A DNA stretch of 64,000 bases, from the NCBI GenBank assembly GCA_964501335.1, contig CAZCTC010000041.1:5619-69618 (forward strand). Direction: 5' to 3'. The translations under genes were made by a program, and so were the position numbers. The stretch comes from CAZCTC01 sp964501335. Its GTDB lineage: Bacteria > Chloroflexota > Anaerolineae > B4-G1 > SLSP01. Shown piece after piece: positions 1 to 8,255 of this stretch. Numbering within the stretch: the first letter of the stretch is position 1; every line of letters begins with the position of its first letter. The notes beneath the pieces are model-generated. The model saw only the letters and a program-made list of their open reading frames with translations, did not search any database and was not told the origin of the DNA.

Positions 1-200
1 GCCAGGGCGTTGAACGGCAGGCTGCGACAACTGGCTACCGACATGGCCGGCGAATGGGCAATGTCGCATTCATCGGCCAGGGCTGTGACATCGGCTACAA
101 AGGTAAAATGAGCCAATGTCCATTCCGGGTCCTGCGTCAGGGTCTGGATTTGGGCAGTCAACGGGGAGGGCGCTCGGCCTCCCGATCCGGTTTCCGACAT
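1..200 (-). CDS. Partial protein of unknown function, cut by the window edge
   Basis: The minus strand is open from an ATG at 200 to the window edge, giving 66 residues starting MSETGSGGRAPSPLTAQIQ, with no stop. The start lies one base after the stop codon of the biotin-carrier gene at 202, so translation is probably coupled. This places the gene last in a carboxyltransferase operon. I do not recognise the fragment. A biotin ligase or another accessory protein would suit the location, but nothing seen supports a specific family. Confidence 0.55.
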   Translation of the reverse strand, partial: MSETGSGGRAPSPLTAQIQTLTQDPEWTLAHFTFVADVTALADECDIAHSPAMSVASCRSLPFNAL

Positions 201-201
201 T

Positions 202-633
202 TTAATCCTCGTAAGCCAGCAAGGGCTCGTTATGAAGAACCTGCTGTCCCTGAGCGACGAAGATTTCAGCTATTTTTCCGGCCCGGGTGGCCCGGATCGG
301 GTTATTCATCTTCATGGCTTCCAGGACGCAAAGTTCCTGTCCAAACTGGACGCTGTCTCCCACTTTCACGCCCACGCGCAGAATGGTGCCTGGAAGTGGG
401 GCACGGACCGTTTTGCTGCTGGCGGCAGCGCCGACTGTATGTTTGGCCGGTATATCATAGAGACCGGGAGTTGTGGAATGAGGAACGGCCAGATCGGTGC
501 TGGCCGGGGCGGCCGTTTCCACCTGGACTTCGATCACTTCTCCGTCCACGATGGCCTTGATGGGGCGTTCGTAGATGTTAGGGATTTCGACCTGATATTC
601 TTTGCCACCGACAGTAACTCGATAGTTGGGCAT
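202..633 (-). CDS. Biotin carboxyl carrier (biotin/lipoyl-attachment) protein
   Basis: A 143-residue protein with a flexible Ala/Pro/Thr-rich linker (about residues 40-75) and a C-terminal biotinyl domain. The biotinylation motif EAMKMNN places the acceptor lysine at about residue 108. The length and domain order match the gamma subunit of methylmalonyl-CoA or oxaloacetate decarboxylases and the small carriers of acyl-CoA carboxylases. It should pass CO2 to or from the carboxyltransferase at 1040-2584. The OadG-like gene lies 34 bp upstream and the next gene begins one base downstream, so this is a compact operon. No biotin carboxylase is visible, so decarboxylase and carboxylase roles cannot be told apart here. 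Confidence 0.9.
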   Translation of the reverse strand: MPNYRVTVGGKEYQVEIPNIYERPIKAIVDGEVIEVQVETAAPASTDLAVPHSTTPGLYDIPAKHTVGAAASSKTVRAPLPGTILRVGVKVGDSVQFGQELCVLEAMKMNNPIRATRAGKIAEIFVAQGQQVLHNEPLLAYED

Positions 634-666
634 AGGTTTTCTCCGTAATGTTGGGCAGCTTCCGGT

Positions 667-1023
667 TTACCGCCGGACCCGCTGCATGTCGTGGAGCGCG
701 CTGCTGGTCAGCCGCTGGTTGCGAGCATAGATATCCCAATCTTTGACCGGCAGGGCTTTTTGGGGAGATTGGGCCTGAGCCAGAGCCACGGTAACGGCGG
801 CCACAGCTGCCAACCGCCGGGCAGCTGTTTCGGATCCCACTTCAGTTTCAGCTTCTGCGATGGACTCTATGGCCGTCTCGGCTTCGGCTTCGGGTTCGGG
901 TTTGTCTTTAAGGATGGCCGTGATCAGATACATTATGCCGACGATTGCGCCGATCGAAAGGAAGGTAAAGCTCATTCCGATAAGCGTGAGCCAGCCCCCT
1001 TGCAACAACAGTTCTGTGTTCAT
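667..1023 (-). CDS. OadG-like small membrane subunit of a biotin-dependent decarboxylase
   Basis: A 118-residue protein with one N-terminal membrane segment (about residues 12-38, WLTLIGMSFTFLSIGAIVG), then a Glu/Ala-rich linker and a basic C-terminal tail. This is the layout of the OadG/MmdD family, which tethers carboxyltransferase and carrier to the membrane beta subunit of sodium-pumping decarboxylases. It lies between the carboxyltransferase (17 bp upstream) and the carrier (34 bp downstream). The membrane beta subunit that would complete a sodium pump is not in the window. The family call rests on topology and neighbours. Confidence 0.75.
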   Translation of the reverse strand: MNTELLLQGGWLTLIGMSFTFLSIGAIVGIMYLITAILKDKPEPEAEAETAIESIAEAETEVGSETAARRLAAVAAVTVALAQAQSPQKALPVKDWDIYARNQRLTSSALHDMQRVRR

Positions 1024-1039
1024 AAGGGCTCCTTAAGGG

Positions 1040-2584
1040 CTATACCGGCATGATTCCGTGTTTGCGCGGCGGGGCGGAGCGAGCCTGTTCGCGCAGCGCT
1101 TTCAGCGCGGCGATCAGGATCGGGCGCGTTTGAGCGGGTTCGATGACGTTGTCGACCACGCCGTGTTCGGCTGCCTGATAAGGGGTGCAGAACTTTTCCC
1201 GATATTCGGCTTCGCGCTGAGCGCGCAGGGCATTGGGGTTTTCGGCTTTGGAGATCTCTTTGCGATAAAGGATGTTGGCGGCTCCCGAAGCGCCCATCAC
1301 GGCAATTTCGGCGGAAGGCCAGGCCAGGTGCATATCGGCCCCGATGCTCTTGCTGCTCATTACGACGTAGGCTCCGCCGTATCCCTTGCGGGTGACGATG
1401 GAGATCTTCGGCACGGTGGCTTCAATATAGGCATAGAGGATCTTGGCTCCGTGGCGGATGATGCCGCCATGTTCCTGCGCCACGCCGGGCAGGAAACCCG
1501 GGGAATCGACAAAGGTGATGAGGGGCAGATTGAAGGCGTCGCAGATGCGGACGAAGCGGGAAATTTTGTCGGAGGCGTTGATGTCGATAGAGCCGCCCAT
1601 GGCCATCGGTTCTTGCGCCACGATCCCGACGGAACGGCCGTCCAGCCGGGCAAAGCCGACAACGGCATTTTGAGCCCAGCCGGCCTGCACTTCAAAGAAC
1701 GAGTTGCGGTCGACGACGCTGTTGATGATCTCCCGCATTTCATAGGGGATATTTTCTTCCAGCGGGATGATTGTGTTGAGTCGGGGGTCGGTACGTTGCG
1801 GATCATCCTCTGCGGCCGGCCGGGGCGCATCTTCCACATTGTTGGAGGGCAGATAGGAAAGGATCTTGCGGGTGATGCCTAGCGATTCTTCTTCATCGCG
1901 GCCGGTAAAGTGCGAGACGCCGCTGACGGTAAAGTGTATTTGGGCTCCTCCCAGATCTTCTTGCGAGACATCCTCTTTGGTGACGCTTTTGACTACATCG
2001 GGGCCGGTAATGAACATCAGGGAGGTCTTGTCGGTCATGACGATGAAATCCGTGAGCGCGGGGCTGTAGGAGGCTCCGCCAGCGCAGGGGCCCATGACGA
2101 CGGAAATTTGAGGAATGACTCCCGAGGCCTGGGCGTTGCGTTTGAAGATTTCGCCGTAGCCATGGAGCGACATGACGCCTTCCTGAATGCGGGCGCCGCC
2201 CGAATCCAACAGACCGATGATGGGGGCGCCGTTGTTCATGGCCAGATCCATTACACGGCAGATTTTTTCGGCATGGCGTTCGGAAACGGAGCCGCCATAA
2301 GCGGTGAAATCCTGCGCGTAGACAAAGACGGTGCGGCCGTCGATTTCGCCGTAGCCTGTGACGACGCCATCTCCCAGAACGGGTTCGCCTTCGTCACAAG
2401 GGGTGATCACAAACGGTTGCAGTTCGTGAAAGGTACCCGGATCGATAAGCCGGTTGATCCGTTCCCGGGCTGTTCCGCGCCCCTTGGCGTGCTGCTGCGC
2501 GATTTTGTCCGGGCCACCGCCCTGGAGCGTGCGATCTTTTAACTCGTTAAGTCGCTCCAGGCGAGGATCCTTGGTCTGTTCCAT
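1040..2584 (-). CDS. mmdA: Acyl-CoA carboxyltransferase (methylmalonyl-CoA decarboxylase alpha / propionyl-CoA carboxylase beta type)
   Basis: The 514-residue length is normal for this family. It has the two crotonase-like halves of carboxyltransferases: an N-terminal half with LLDSGGARIQEGV and MGPCAGGASYSPALTDF, and a C-terminal half with FVDSPGFLPGVAQEHGG and RKGYGGAYVVMSSK. These glycine-rich loops form the oxyanion holes for acyl-CoA and carboxybiotin. A good Shine-Dalgarno (CAGGAGGG) precedes the ATG at 2584. With the OadG-like and carrier genes immediately after it, a methylmalonyl-CoA decarboxylase or propionyl-CoA carboxylase is most likely. The methylmalonyl-CoA mutase at 24214-25893 is consistent with propionate/methylmalonyl metabolism. 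The exact substrate and direction are inferred. Confidence 0.9.
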   Translation of the reverse strand: MEQTKDPRLERLNELKDRTLQGGGPDKIAQQHAKGRGTARERINRLIDPGTFHELQPFVITPCDEGEPVLGDGVVTGYGEIDGRTVFVYAQDFTAYGGSVSERHAEKICRVMDLAMNNGAPIIGLLDSGGARIQEGVMSLHGYGEIFKRNAQASGVIPQISVVMGPCAGGASYSPALTDFIVMTDKTSLMFITGPDVVKSVTKEDVSQEDLGGAQIHFTVSGVSHFTGRDEEESLGITRKILSYLPSNNVEDAPRPAAEDDPQRTDPRLNTIIPLEENIPYEMREIINSVVDRNSFFEVQAGWAQNAVVGFARLDGRSVGIVAQEPMAMGGSIDINASDKISRFVRICDAFNLPLITFVDSPGFLPGVAQEHGGIIRHGAKILYAYIEATVPKISIVTRKGYGGAYVVMSSKSIGADMHLAWPSAEIAVMGASGAANILYRKEISKAENPNALRAQREAEYREKFCTPYQAAEHGVVDNVIEPAQTRPILIAALKALREQARSAPPRKHGIMPV

Positions 2585-2734
2585 TCGCCCTCCTGTTTCC
2601 GTGAGATTGGTAAGTATGTACAGACCGCCGGCGGGGGGATTCCTGCCGGCGGAAAAGTCTGAGTGGTTTTGTCATTGTATCCCCCGTCAGGGGGGCTCCC
2701 AAGTGTGAAGTGTCATCATCCTTTGTGTTGATCT

Positions 2735-3229
2735 TCACTTCAAAGCATTTTCAACTTGGGAAAGCCATTGAATCCATTGCATGAGGTTTTCAGAGGGGAG
2801 ATTGACCTGAACCGGGAGGTCGGTTTGCAAATGATAGGTGGTGGAGATGGGGAAATCCATCTGAATGGGAATCTGGGCGGTCAGTTTGATCGGCAGATCG
2901 GCTTGAATGGGGATGGGGATATCCTGTTGGCCCAGTAAGGGGATATCGACGGTGGTGTGAACGACGGTGGAGAGGGGATAGACGGTGTCGATGGGGACTT
3001 CAAAGGTGCGGCTCAGGTTGACGGTTGTGGAGATGGGGAGAATCTGATCGACGGAGACCTGAGTTTCAATGGGGTTCGCTTCCAGGGTGCGCAGTTGGGT
3101 GCGGATGGTGCCGACGGATTCACGGACCATTTGACGGGCGCTGTTGAGGATGAACAGGCAGATGATGTTGAGGGTGAGTGAGATGAGCAATCCGATTCCC
3201 AGGACAATCAGCCAGTGTCGTTCTTTCAT
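2735..3229 (-). CDS. Single-pass membrane protein of unknown function
   Basis: A 164-residue protein with a short basic N-terminus, one strong transmembrane segment (residues 7-30) and a long extracytoplasmic part. The outer part is rich in alternating Ile/Pro/Thr and beta-like segments (for example IPIPIQADLPIKL). I do not recognise the family. CAGGAG lies upstream of the ATG. A perfect hairpin (3254-3290) separates it from the PyrD-like gene upstream, and it lies 150 bp before the carboxyltransferase. The near-repetitive IP/LP motifs suggest an extended, possibly repeated beta structure, but no function can be given. Confidence 0.7.
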   Translation of the reverse strand: MKERHWLIVLGIGLLISLTLNIICLFILNSARQMVRESVGTIRTQLRTLEANPIETQVSVDQILPISTTVNLSRTFEVPIDTVYPLSTVVHTTVDIPLLGQQDIPIPIQADLPIKLTAQIPIQMDFPISTTYHLQTDLPVQVNLPSENLMQWIQWLSQVENALK

Positions 3230-3253
3230 AGTTATGCTCCTGTTTTTTATTAA

Positions 3254-3290
3254 TATATTTTCGCGCTCCCGAAGGGAGCGCGAAAATATA
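3254..3290. repeat. Perfect 37-bp inverted repeat (GAAAATA-type short hairpin)
   Basis: The arms read TATATTTTCGCGCTCCC and its exact complement around a GAA loop, 3 bp after the PyrD-like stop codon. It lacks a long T-run on the minus strand, so terminator function is uncertain. The A/T-rich outer arm (ATTTTCG...CGAAAAT) recurs at 4147, 4962 and 28843 with different GC cores. Confidence 0.85.
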
Positions 3291-3292
3291 GA

Positions 3293-4120
3293 TCAGTTTT
3301 TATTCTTCAATTCGGTGGCGATGCGATTGATCAAATCGGGATCGCGCCAGAGCAGGCCGTCGATCTGTACGGCTGCGGCTCCCAATTCCAGGCAGGTTTG
3401 AGCGTCGGCCGGTGAGGCGATGCCTCCGCAGGCAATGATCGGAATTTTCAGGCGGCCGGCATATTGCGAGAGGGTATGGACCAGCAGCGGGAAGACGGCC
3501 GGATCATAAATGCGGCCGCGGATCAATTGGGGAGTGGTCTGGTCGTGAGGCTGCCAGACGGCGGCGCGCAGGGGAGAGGTCAGTGTCAGGGCATCGACGC
3601 CGGCATCGGCCAGACGCGGAGCCAGATGGGCTACGCCGTTAAAGGGCAGGCGGACGATAACCGGGCTGCCGGCGCTGCGAGCGGCACGCAGCAGGCTCAA
3701 AGCTTCGGAACTGCCGGTCTCTTCATCCAAACCCAGCTCAATGCCGGCGATTTGGGGAACGGCTGCAATCATTTCGGCAGCTTCGACGATTTCGGTGGGG
3801 GTGGTGGCGATCAGGTGAAGCAATACCGGCAGGCCCAGGCGGGACCAGACCGGGATGTAACGTTTGAGGATGGCTTTGAGTCCGGGATTGGGCAGGCCGG
3901 TGTGAACGATCCAGGCGTTCTCGCGGGTGGCGAGCCGGGGGCCGTGGGCCGGTTTGCGGGGTTTCAGGCTGACCGGATTGGTGACCAGGGCGCCGAGGCG
4001 ACTGTAATCGACCCAATCGCGGTAGGATTCGCCCCAGCCGAAAACGCCGGCCGCCGGCATGACGGGAGCCGGCAGCGGTAACCCTTGTTTGTGACGGGGA
4101 GCTAATTCAATCCAATTCAT
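3293..4120 (-). CDS. Divergent dihydroorotate-dehydrogenase-like flavoprotein
   Basis: A 275-residue TIM-barrel protein of DHODH length. Visible features are an N-terminal segment with PVMPAAGVFGWG, a barrel strand VIVRLPFNG, and the C-terminal FMN-phosphate region IIACGGIASPADAQTCLELGAAAVQI. In canonical class 1 enzymes the ELNxSCPN loop carries the catalytic Cys. The matching segment here reads IELGLDEETG and has no Cys. The usual VKLSPN lysine is Arg. So it has the fold and a flavin site, but dihydroorotate oxidation is doubtful. The PyrK-like gene lies upstream, separated by a hairpin, which suggests a two-subunit flavin/iron-sulfur oxidoreductase. The Shine-Dalgarno is weak. Confidence 0.75.
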   Translation of the reverse strand: MNWIELAPRHKQGLPLPAPVMPAAGVFGWGESYRDWVDYSRLGALVTNPVSLKPRKPAHGPRLATRENAWIVHTGLPNPGLKAILKRYIPVWSRLGLPVLLHLIATTPTEIVEAAEMIAAVPQIAGIELGLDEETGSSEALSLLRAARSAGSPVIVRLPFNGVAHLAPRLADAGVDALTLTSPLRAAVWQPHDQTTPQLIRGRIYDPAVFPLLVHTLSQYAGRLKIPIIACGGIASPADAQTCLELGAAAVQIDGLLWRDPDLINRIATELKNKN

Positions 4121-4146
4121 CGTAATTCCGGTTTTGAGAAGTAATG

Positions 4147-4179
4147 ATATTTTCGCGCGCCAAAGGCGCGCGAAAATAT
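4147..4179. repeat. Perfect 33-bp inverted repeat (short hairpin)
   Basis: ATATTTTCGCGCGCC and its complement around AAA, in the 129-bp gap between the PyrK-like gene and the PyrD-like start. It has the same outer-arm design as the hairpin at 3254-3290 with another core. Confidence 0.85.
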
Positions 4180-4249
4180 AAAAGTTTTCTGTTTTCCATT
4201 TCTTGCATTGTACTTTATCGGTAAAAAGCGTTTGCAGAATGGAAAGATC

Positions 4250-4948
4250 TTAAATTAATTCTAATAAATCGAAGACGGGGCCGTCGGTGCAGACATGGCG
4301 CATGCCCTGGCGTGTTTCCACGGGGCAGATATCACAGGCTCCGACGCCGCAGGGCATGGGAGCCCGTACCAGCGTCTGGGCAAAGTCGGGAAGCGGGTGT
4401 AGTCTTTCAGCGCGAATCCGGGTTGCCAGATCCGGCAGCCGTTCGGCCCGGCAGGCAATCAGAATGCGGCCCGCCCACCGGATCAGATTGGAAAGCGGCG
4501 GTTCTTCTGCCTCTGTTCCTACCAGGTAGAGTTCCAGGCTGGGCGGAAAGCGTTCCGGGGGAGGCAGCAGGCCGCGGCTGGGAGCCCAGACGACCAGCGC
4601 CGTTTCCGGCGCGGCAGTGGTCAGAGGTAAGAGGGGGGGCAGTTCAGTAGCGTCGGCCAGCAGGAGCAAACGGTGTTCCTCGCCCAGGCGGAAGCCGCGT
4701 CCCAGGGGGCCCAGCATTTCGACGGGGGTGCCGGGAAGCATTTTGCGGGCCGGGTGGCTCATGGGGAGATGGACCGTGAAGCCGTCGGGGGTCAATGCTG
4801 CGGCGAAGAGCGCTTCGCGAACTGGGCCGCCGAGATCGGCCAACATGTAATGGCCCGGGGCTGGGGGCTGCGATGCTTCAAAACGCAGCGTCCAGAAGGG
4901 CGGCAGGGGAGCGGCTTCGCGGAAGATAGCGGTCTGACGTTTGCTCAT
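4250..4948 (-). CDS. PyrK-like electron-transfer subunit (FAD/[2Fe-2S])
   Basis: A 232-residue protein, somewhat shorter than typical PyrK (about 255). The N-terminal half is a ferredoxin-reductase-like barrel with PGHYMLADLGG and the core PGTPVEMLGPLGRGF. The C-terminus has the PyrK-type [2Fe-2S] motif CGVGACDIC, eleven residues, then C, followed by TDGPVF. In class 1B DHODH this subunit moves electrons from FMN to NAD. Here it would serve the divergent PyrD-like protein at 3293-4120. No clear Shine-Dalgarno is seen; only AGAAAAAACAAA precedes the ATG, after a hairpin. The physiological acceptor is inferred. Confidence 0.8.
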   Translation of the reverse strand: MSKRQTAIFREAAPLPPFWTLRFEASQPPAPGHYMLADLGGPVREALFAAALTPDGFTVHLPMSHPARKMLPGTPVEMLGPLGRGFRLGEEHRLLLLADATELPPLLPLTTAAPETALVVWAPSRGLLPPPERFPPSLELYLVGTEAEEPPLSNLIRWAGRILIACRAERLPDLATRIRAERLHPLPDFAQTLVRAPMPCGVGACDICPVETRQGMRHVCTDGPVFDLLELI

Positions 4949-4961
4949 TTTGTTTTTTCTG

Positions 4962-4993
4962 TTTTCGGGCGCCCCCCAGGGGGCGCCCGAAAA
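4962..4993. repeat. 32-bp inverted repeat between lpd and the PyrK-like gene
   Basis: TTTTCGGGCGCCCC and its complement around a 4-nt loop, filling most of the 52-bp gap between two same-strand genes. On the minus strand it ends in AAAACAG rather than a U-run, so it looks like a repetitive hairpin more than a classical terminator. Confidence 0.8.
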
Positions 4994-5000
4994 TAGCAGG

Positions 5001-6398
5001 TTATGAATGAATGGCTTTGCCGAAGACGCCGTGGGCTGCTTCCATCACCACTTCGTTAAGGGTGGGATGGGCATGGACGGTGGCGGCGATCTCTTCGGGT
5101 GTGATGTCGTGGGCGTGGGCCAGGGCCAGTTCGGCCAGCAATTCCGTGGCTTCGGCTCCGACGACGACGGCTCCGACGATCTTGCCGCTCTCTTCTTCGG
5201 CGACAATTTTGACGAAGCCTTCGTATTCGCCCAGCCCCAGTGCTTTGCCGTTGGCGATGAAGGCCGATTTTCCAACTTTGACCGTGAGATTGTGTTTGCG
5301 GGCTTCCGCCTCGGAGAAGCCGAAGGAGGCCACCTGGGGGGAAGTGTAGGTGCCGCGTGGCACGGATTGCAGATCGAAGGCGGCGGGGCTATGGCCCGTG
5401 TGGGTTTCTACGGCCAGGAGGCCCTGGGCGGAGGCGACGTGGGCCAGCGGCAGCAGGCCGTTGAGATCGCCGATGGCGTAGATGTTGGGGATGTTGGTCC
5501 GCATCCAGCCGTCGACTTTGACCCAGCCGCGTTCCGTCGCTACTCCGACAGTTTCCAGCCCCAGGTTGTCGCTGTTGGGGCGGACGCCGATGGCGACCAG
5601 GGCGATTTCGGCTTCGAGAAGCTGCTCGCCTTTGGCGCTGCTGACTTTGACCCGGACCCCGTTTTCCGTCGTTTCCAGGCTCTCGACTTTGGTCGAGGTG
5701 AGGGTCTTAATTTTCTGGCGGCGCAGGGAGCGAGCGAGTTCGGTGGCGGCATCTTCGTCTTCGGCGGGGAGGACGTGGTCGAGCATTTCGACCACCGTGA
5801 TCTGTGAGCTGTAGGAACTCCAGACCGTGGCAAATTCCAATCCGATCGGGCCGGCGCCGATGATGACAGCGGAGGCGGGGAGGGTGCGGCGTTCCAGGGC
5901 GTGGCGGGCCGTGAGGATGCGGATGCCGTCGGCCGTTACGCCGGGGATCATGCGGGCACTCGATCCGGTGGCGAGGATGATCCCGCCGGCGGTCAGGGTG
6001 CGCGTGCCGCCTTCATTGAGCGTGACTTCAAGGGTGTCGGCGGCGAGGAGTTTGCCCTGGCCCCAGATCACTTCGATGGCGTTTTGTTTCATCAGGAGGC
6101 CGACCCCTTTGACCAGCCGTTCGGAGACCTGGCGGCTGCGAGCGACGGCGGCGCCGTAATCGAGGGTCAAGCCTTCGACGGAAAAGCCGAAATCCTTGCC
6201 GCGTCCGAGCAGGCGGGCTACCTCGGCATTGCGCAGGAGCGCTTTGGTGGGGATGCAGCCCCAGTTAAGGCAGACGCCGCCCAGATGCTCTTTTTCGATG
6301 AGGGCGACATGGAGACCCAATTGGGCGGCGCGGATGGCGGCCACATAGCCTCCCGGTCCGCCTCCCAGGATAGCCAGATCGAATGTTTCAGCGACCAT
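5001..6398 (-). CDS. lpdA: Dihydrolipoyl dehydrogenase (E3)
   Basis: The 465-residue length is standard. The N-terminal FAD site is GGGPGGYVAAIRA and the redox-active disulfide is C43/C48 in GGVCLNWGCIP. A second Rossmann motif (GAGPIGLEFA) binds NAD. The C-terminal dimer-interface His-Glu motif is present (HAHPTLNEVV). It reoxidises dihydrolipoamide in 2-oxoacid dehydrogenases or the glycine cleavage system. No E1/E2 or glycine cleavage genes lie nearby, so the partner is unknown. ACGAGGAG lies upstream of the ATG. It heads the run of minus-strand genes ending at position 1. Confidence 0.95.
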   Translation of the reverse strand: MVAETFDLAILGGGPGGYVAAIRAAQLGLHVALIEKEHLGGVCLNWGCIPTKALLRNAEVARLLGRGKDFGFSVEGLTLDYGAAVARSRQVSERLVKGVGLLMKQNAIEVIWGQGKLLAADTLEVTLNEGGTRTLTAGGIILATGSSARMIPGVTADGIRILTARHALERRTLPASAVIIGAGPIGLEFATVWSSYSSQITVVEMLDHVLPAEDEDAATELARSLRRQKIKTLTSTKVESLETTENGVRVKVSSAKGEQLLEAEIALVAIGVRPNSDNLGLETVGVATERGWVKVDGWMRTNIPNIYAIGDLNGLLPLAHVASAQGLLAVETHTGHSPAAFDLQSVPRGTYTSPQVASFGFSEAEARKHNLTVKVGKSAFIANGKALGLGEYEGFVKIVAEEESGKIVGAVVVGAEATELLAELALAHAHDITPEEIAATVHAHPTLNEVVMEAAHGVFGKAIHS

Positions 6399-6524
6399 GG
6401 TATGCTCCTCGTAGTTTGTTTTTTATCGGTGCGGTCAGTTTTTGGGGTCTGTAAATTTATAAATTCCCGAATTTTCAGGGGAAAATGCTTTAAAACCCGG
6501 TAAGTTATTTTTTACGCCCCCTTA

Positions 6525-6664
6525 GCGTCCCGCAAAAGGTTTTTGTCGGGTAAAAAGCGACGCGCTGGATGGGAGAGAGAGTTGTTTTTATTCATCTTTT
6601 GGGCGGCTTTCTGAAGCCGCCCAAAAGATGAGCTTTTTTGTGTTTTTCGGACTAATCGCACAGG
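6525..6664 (+). repeat. Dispersed flip-flop hairpin repeat, copy A (full length)
   Basis: Left module GCGTCCCGCAAA...GCGACGCGCTGGATGGG, then GAGAGAGTT, then a 38-bp hairpin (6593-6630, arm CATCTTTTGGGCGGC, loop TCTG), then a T-rich stretch and the right module CTAATCGCACAGG. The left module can fold on itself (GCGTC with GACGC; CCCGCAAAA with TTTTGTCGGG). It fills most of the 275-bp gap between cmk and lpdA. Confidence 0.85.
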
Positions 6665-6672
6665 CGGGATTT

Positions 6673-7353
6673 TTAGTGGTCCTGGCTGACCAGATACTCG
6701 ACGTGGCGGAACATTTCTTCCATCGTCAGTGCGGTGGTATCGAGCAGGACGGCATCGGGGGCGGGTTTGAGTGGGGCCGCGGCCCGGCTGCTGTCGATCT
6801 GGTCCCGCTGGCGGATGTTTTCGAGCACCGTTTCATAGGAGACGGTGGTGTTTTTGTGTTGAAGTTCCTGATAACGGCGCCGGGCGCGTTCTTCGGCGGA
6901 AGCGACGACGTAGAGTTTGAGATGGGCGTCGGGGATGACGACGGTGCCGATGTCACGGCCGACCATGACAACCTGTCCCCGGGCGGCGATTTCCCGCATT
7001 CGTTGGGTGAGGATGTGGCGTACTTCCGGGTAGGTTGAGACGGGCGAGACGGCGGCGTCGACGGCGGGAGAGTGGACTTCAAGCGAGATATCGTGAGTAT
7101 CGACGATGACCGTACATTGGCGGCCGTCGTCTTGGGTGGCCGGAGTGACTTCGATAGTCAACTGGCGGGCCAGTTCCGTAACGGCCGTTTCATTGTGAAT
7201 GTTTAAGTCAGCCTGAATCGCGGCCCAGGTGACGGCGCGATAGAGGATGCCGGTATCCAGATAAAGGTAATTCAGAAAACGGGCCAGGTGGTAACCGATT
7301 GTGCTTTTGCCCGATGCTGCGGGCCCGTCGATGGCAATGGTCGAAGGTTTCAC
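6673..7353 (-). CDS. cmk: Cytidylate kinase
   Basis: The 226-residue length is standard. The P-loop is GPAASGKST (residues 10-18). The family segments LDTGILYRAVTWA and GRDIGTVVIPDAHLKLYVVASAEERARRR give the CMP-binding and LID regions. It phosphorylates CMP/dCMP to the diphosphate in the cytoplasm. Its ATG overlaps the stop of the pseudouridine synthase (ATGA), so the two are coupled. A full repeat element follows its stop codon. Confidence 0.95.
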   Translation of the reverse strand: MKPSTIAIDGPAASGKSTIGYHLARFLNYLYLDTGILYRAVTWAAIQADLNIHNETAVTELARQLTIEVTPATQDDGRQCTVIVDTHDISLEVHSPAVDAAVSPVSTYPEVRHILTQRMREIAARGQVVMVGRDIGTVVIPDAHLKLYVVASAEERARRRYQELQHKNTTVSYETVLENIRQRDQIDSSRAAAPLKPAPDAVLLDTTALTMEEMFRHVEYLVSQDH

Positions 7354-8219
7354 CCCGAACGTCTCTCCTTACGTTGAGATGGGCGCGAGTTGCGCGGCGC
7401 GGAATCCGGGCGGCGGGAATCTGATGATGAATTATTGCGAGGTCCTGATCCTGAACGGGGCCGGTCGCCGAAGCGTTTCCGCGGTGCCGGCCCGGCTGAT
7501 GAATGGAGTCCTTCACCTTTCAGGGCGGCAACTTCTGCCGCGCTGAGATGGCGCCATTGGGCCGGTTGCAGCGCACCCAATTCGATCGGGCCCATGGCGA
7601 TGCGGAGGAGGCGCAGGACGGGATAGCCCAGTGCGGCGGCGACGCGGCGTACCAGATGGTTGCGGCCCTCATGGACCGTTACTTTGAGCCAGGTTTTGCC
7701 CTGATTGGGGGTGTCGGCGAGGACCTGATCGAAGCGGGCGGGCCGGTCGTCGAGGGTGATGCCCAGGCGCCAACGGGTCAACACTTCGGGGGTCGGTTCG
7801 CCCTGGACCAGGACGCGGTAGACACGAGGATGCTCATAGCGGGGATGGGTCAGGCGTTCGGTCAGATCGCCGTCATCGGTGAGTAGGATGAGCCCTTCGC
7901 TGTCTGTGTCGAGGCGGCCGATGGGGTAGATGCGCTGGGTGAGGGGGACAAAATCACGGACGGTTTTGCGCCCTTCGGGGTCATGGAGAGTGGAGACGAC
8001 GCCCCGCGGTTTGTTCAGCATGATGTAGGTGTAGTTTTCGGGAAGCCGGATTGTTTCATTATCAACGGCAATGCGTTGGGCTTCCGGATCTGCGCTGTCA
8101 CCCAGCTGCGCGATCCGGCCGCCGACGGTGACCCGCCCCTCACGGAGCAGGTCTTCACACGAGCGCCGGGAGCCATAGCCGGCGCGAGCCAGGATTTTTT
8201 GTAAGCGTTCTGTTGCCAT
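7350..8219 (-). CDS. RluB/RsuA-family pseudouridine synthase
   Basis: A 289-residue protein. The N-terminal S4 RNA-binding domain is ERLQKILARAGYGSRRSCEDLLREGRV. The catalytic domain has the RsuA-family motif GRLDTDSEGLILLTDDGDLTERLTHPR with the essential Asp (GRLD). The last 50 or so residues are a basic, Ser/Arg/Pro-rich disordered tail, as in many RluB proteins. It isomerises uridine in rRNA, probably 23S (family knowledge; the exact site is not predictable). It overlaps cmk by 4 bp, an arrangement common in many bacteria. Confidence 0.92.
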   Translation of the reverse strand: MATERLQKILARAGYGSRRSCEDLLREGRVTVGGRIAQLGDSADPEAQRIAVDNETIRLPENYTYIMLNKPRGVVSTLHDPEGRKTVRDFVPLTQRIYPIGRLDTDSEGLILLTDDGDLTERLTHPRYEHPRVYRVLVQGEPTPEVLTRWRLGITLDDRPARFDQVLADTPNQGKTWLKVTVHEGRNHLVRRVAAALGYPVLRLLRIAMGPIELGALQPAQWRHLSAAEVAALKGEGLHSSAGPAPRKRFGDRPRSGSGPRNNSSSDSRRPDSAPRNSRPSQRKERRSG

Positions 8220-8255
8220 GGGGGTAATTATAACGCAAGTTGCGGATGATTCAAT

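Noticed and set aside
1040..2584. Possible acetyl-CoA carboxylase carboxyltransferase identity
   Set aside because: Both crotonase halves are fused in one chain and the OadG-like subunit is adjacent, which favours the methylmalonyl/propionyl group over AccA/AccD.
2547..2738. 63-residue open frame between the carboxyltransferase and the 164-residue membrane protein
   Set aside because: Overlaps the carboxyltransferase start in another frame, has no Shine-Dalgarno or family features, and low-complexity Arg/Ser content.
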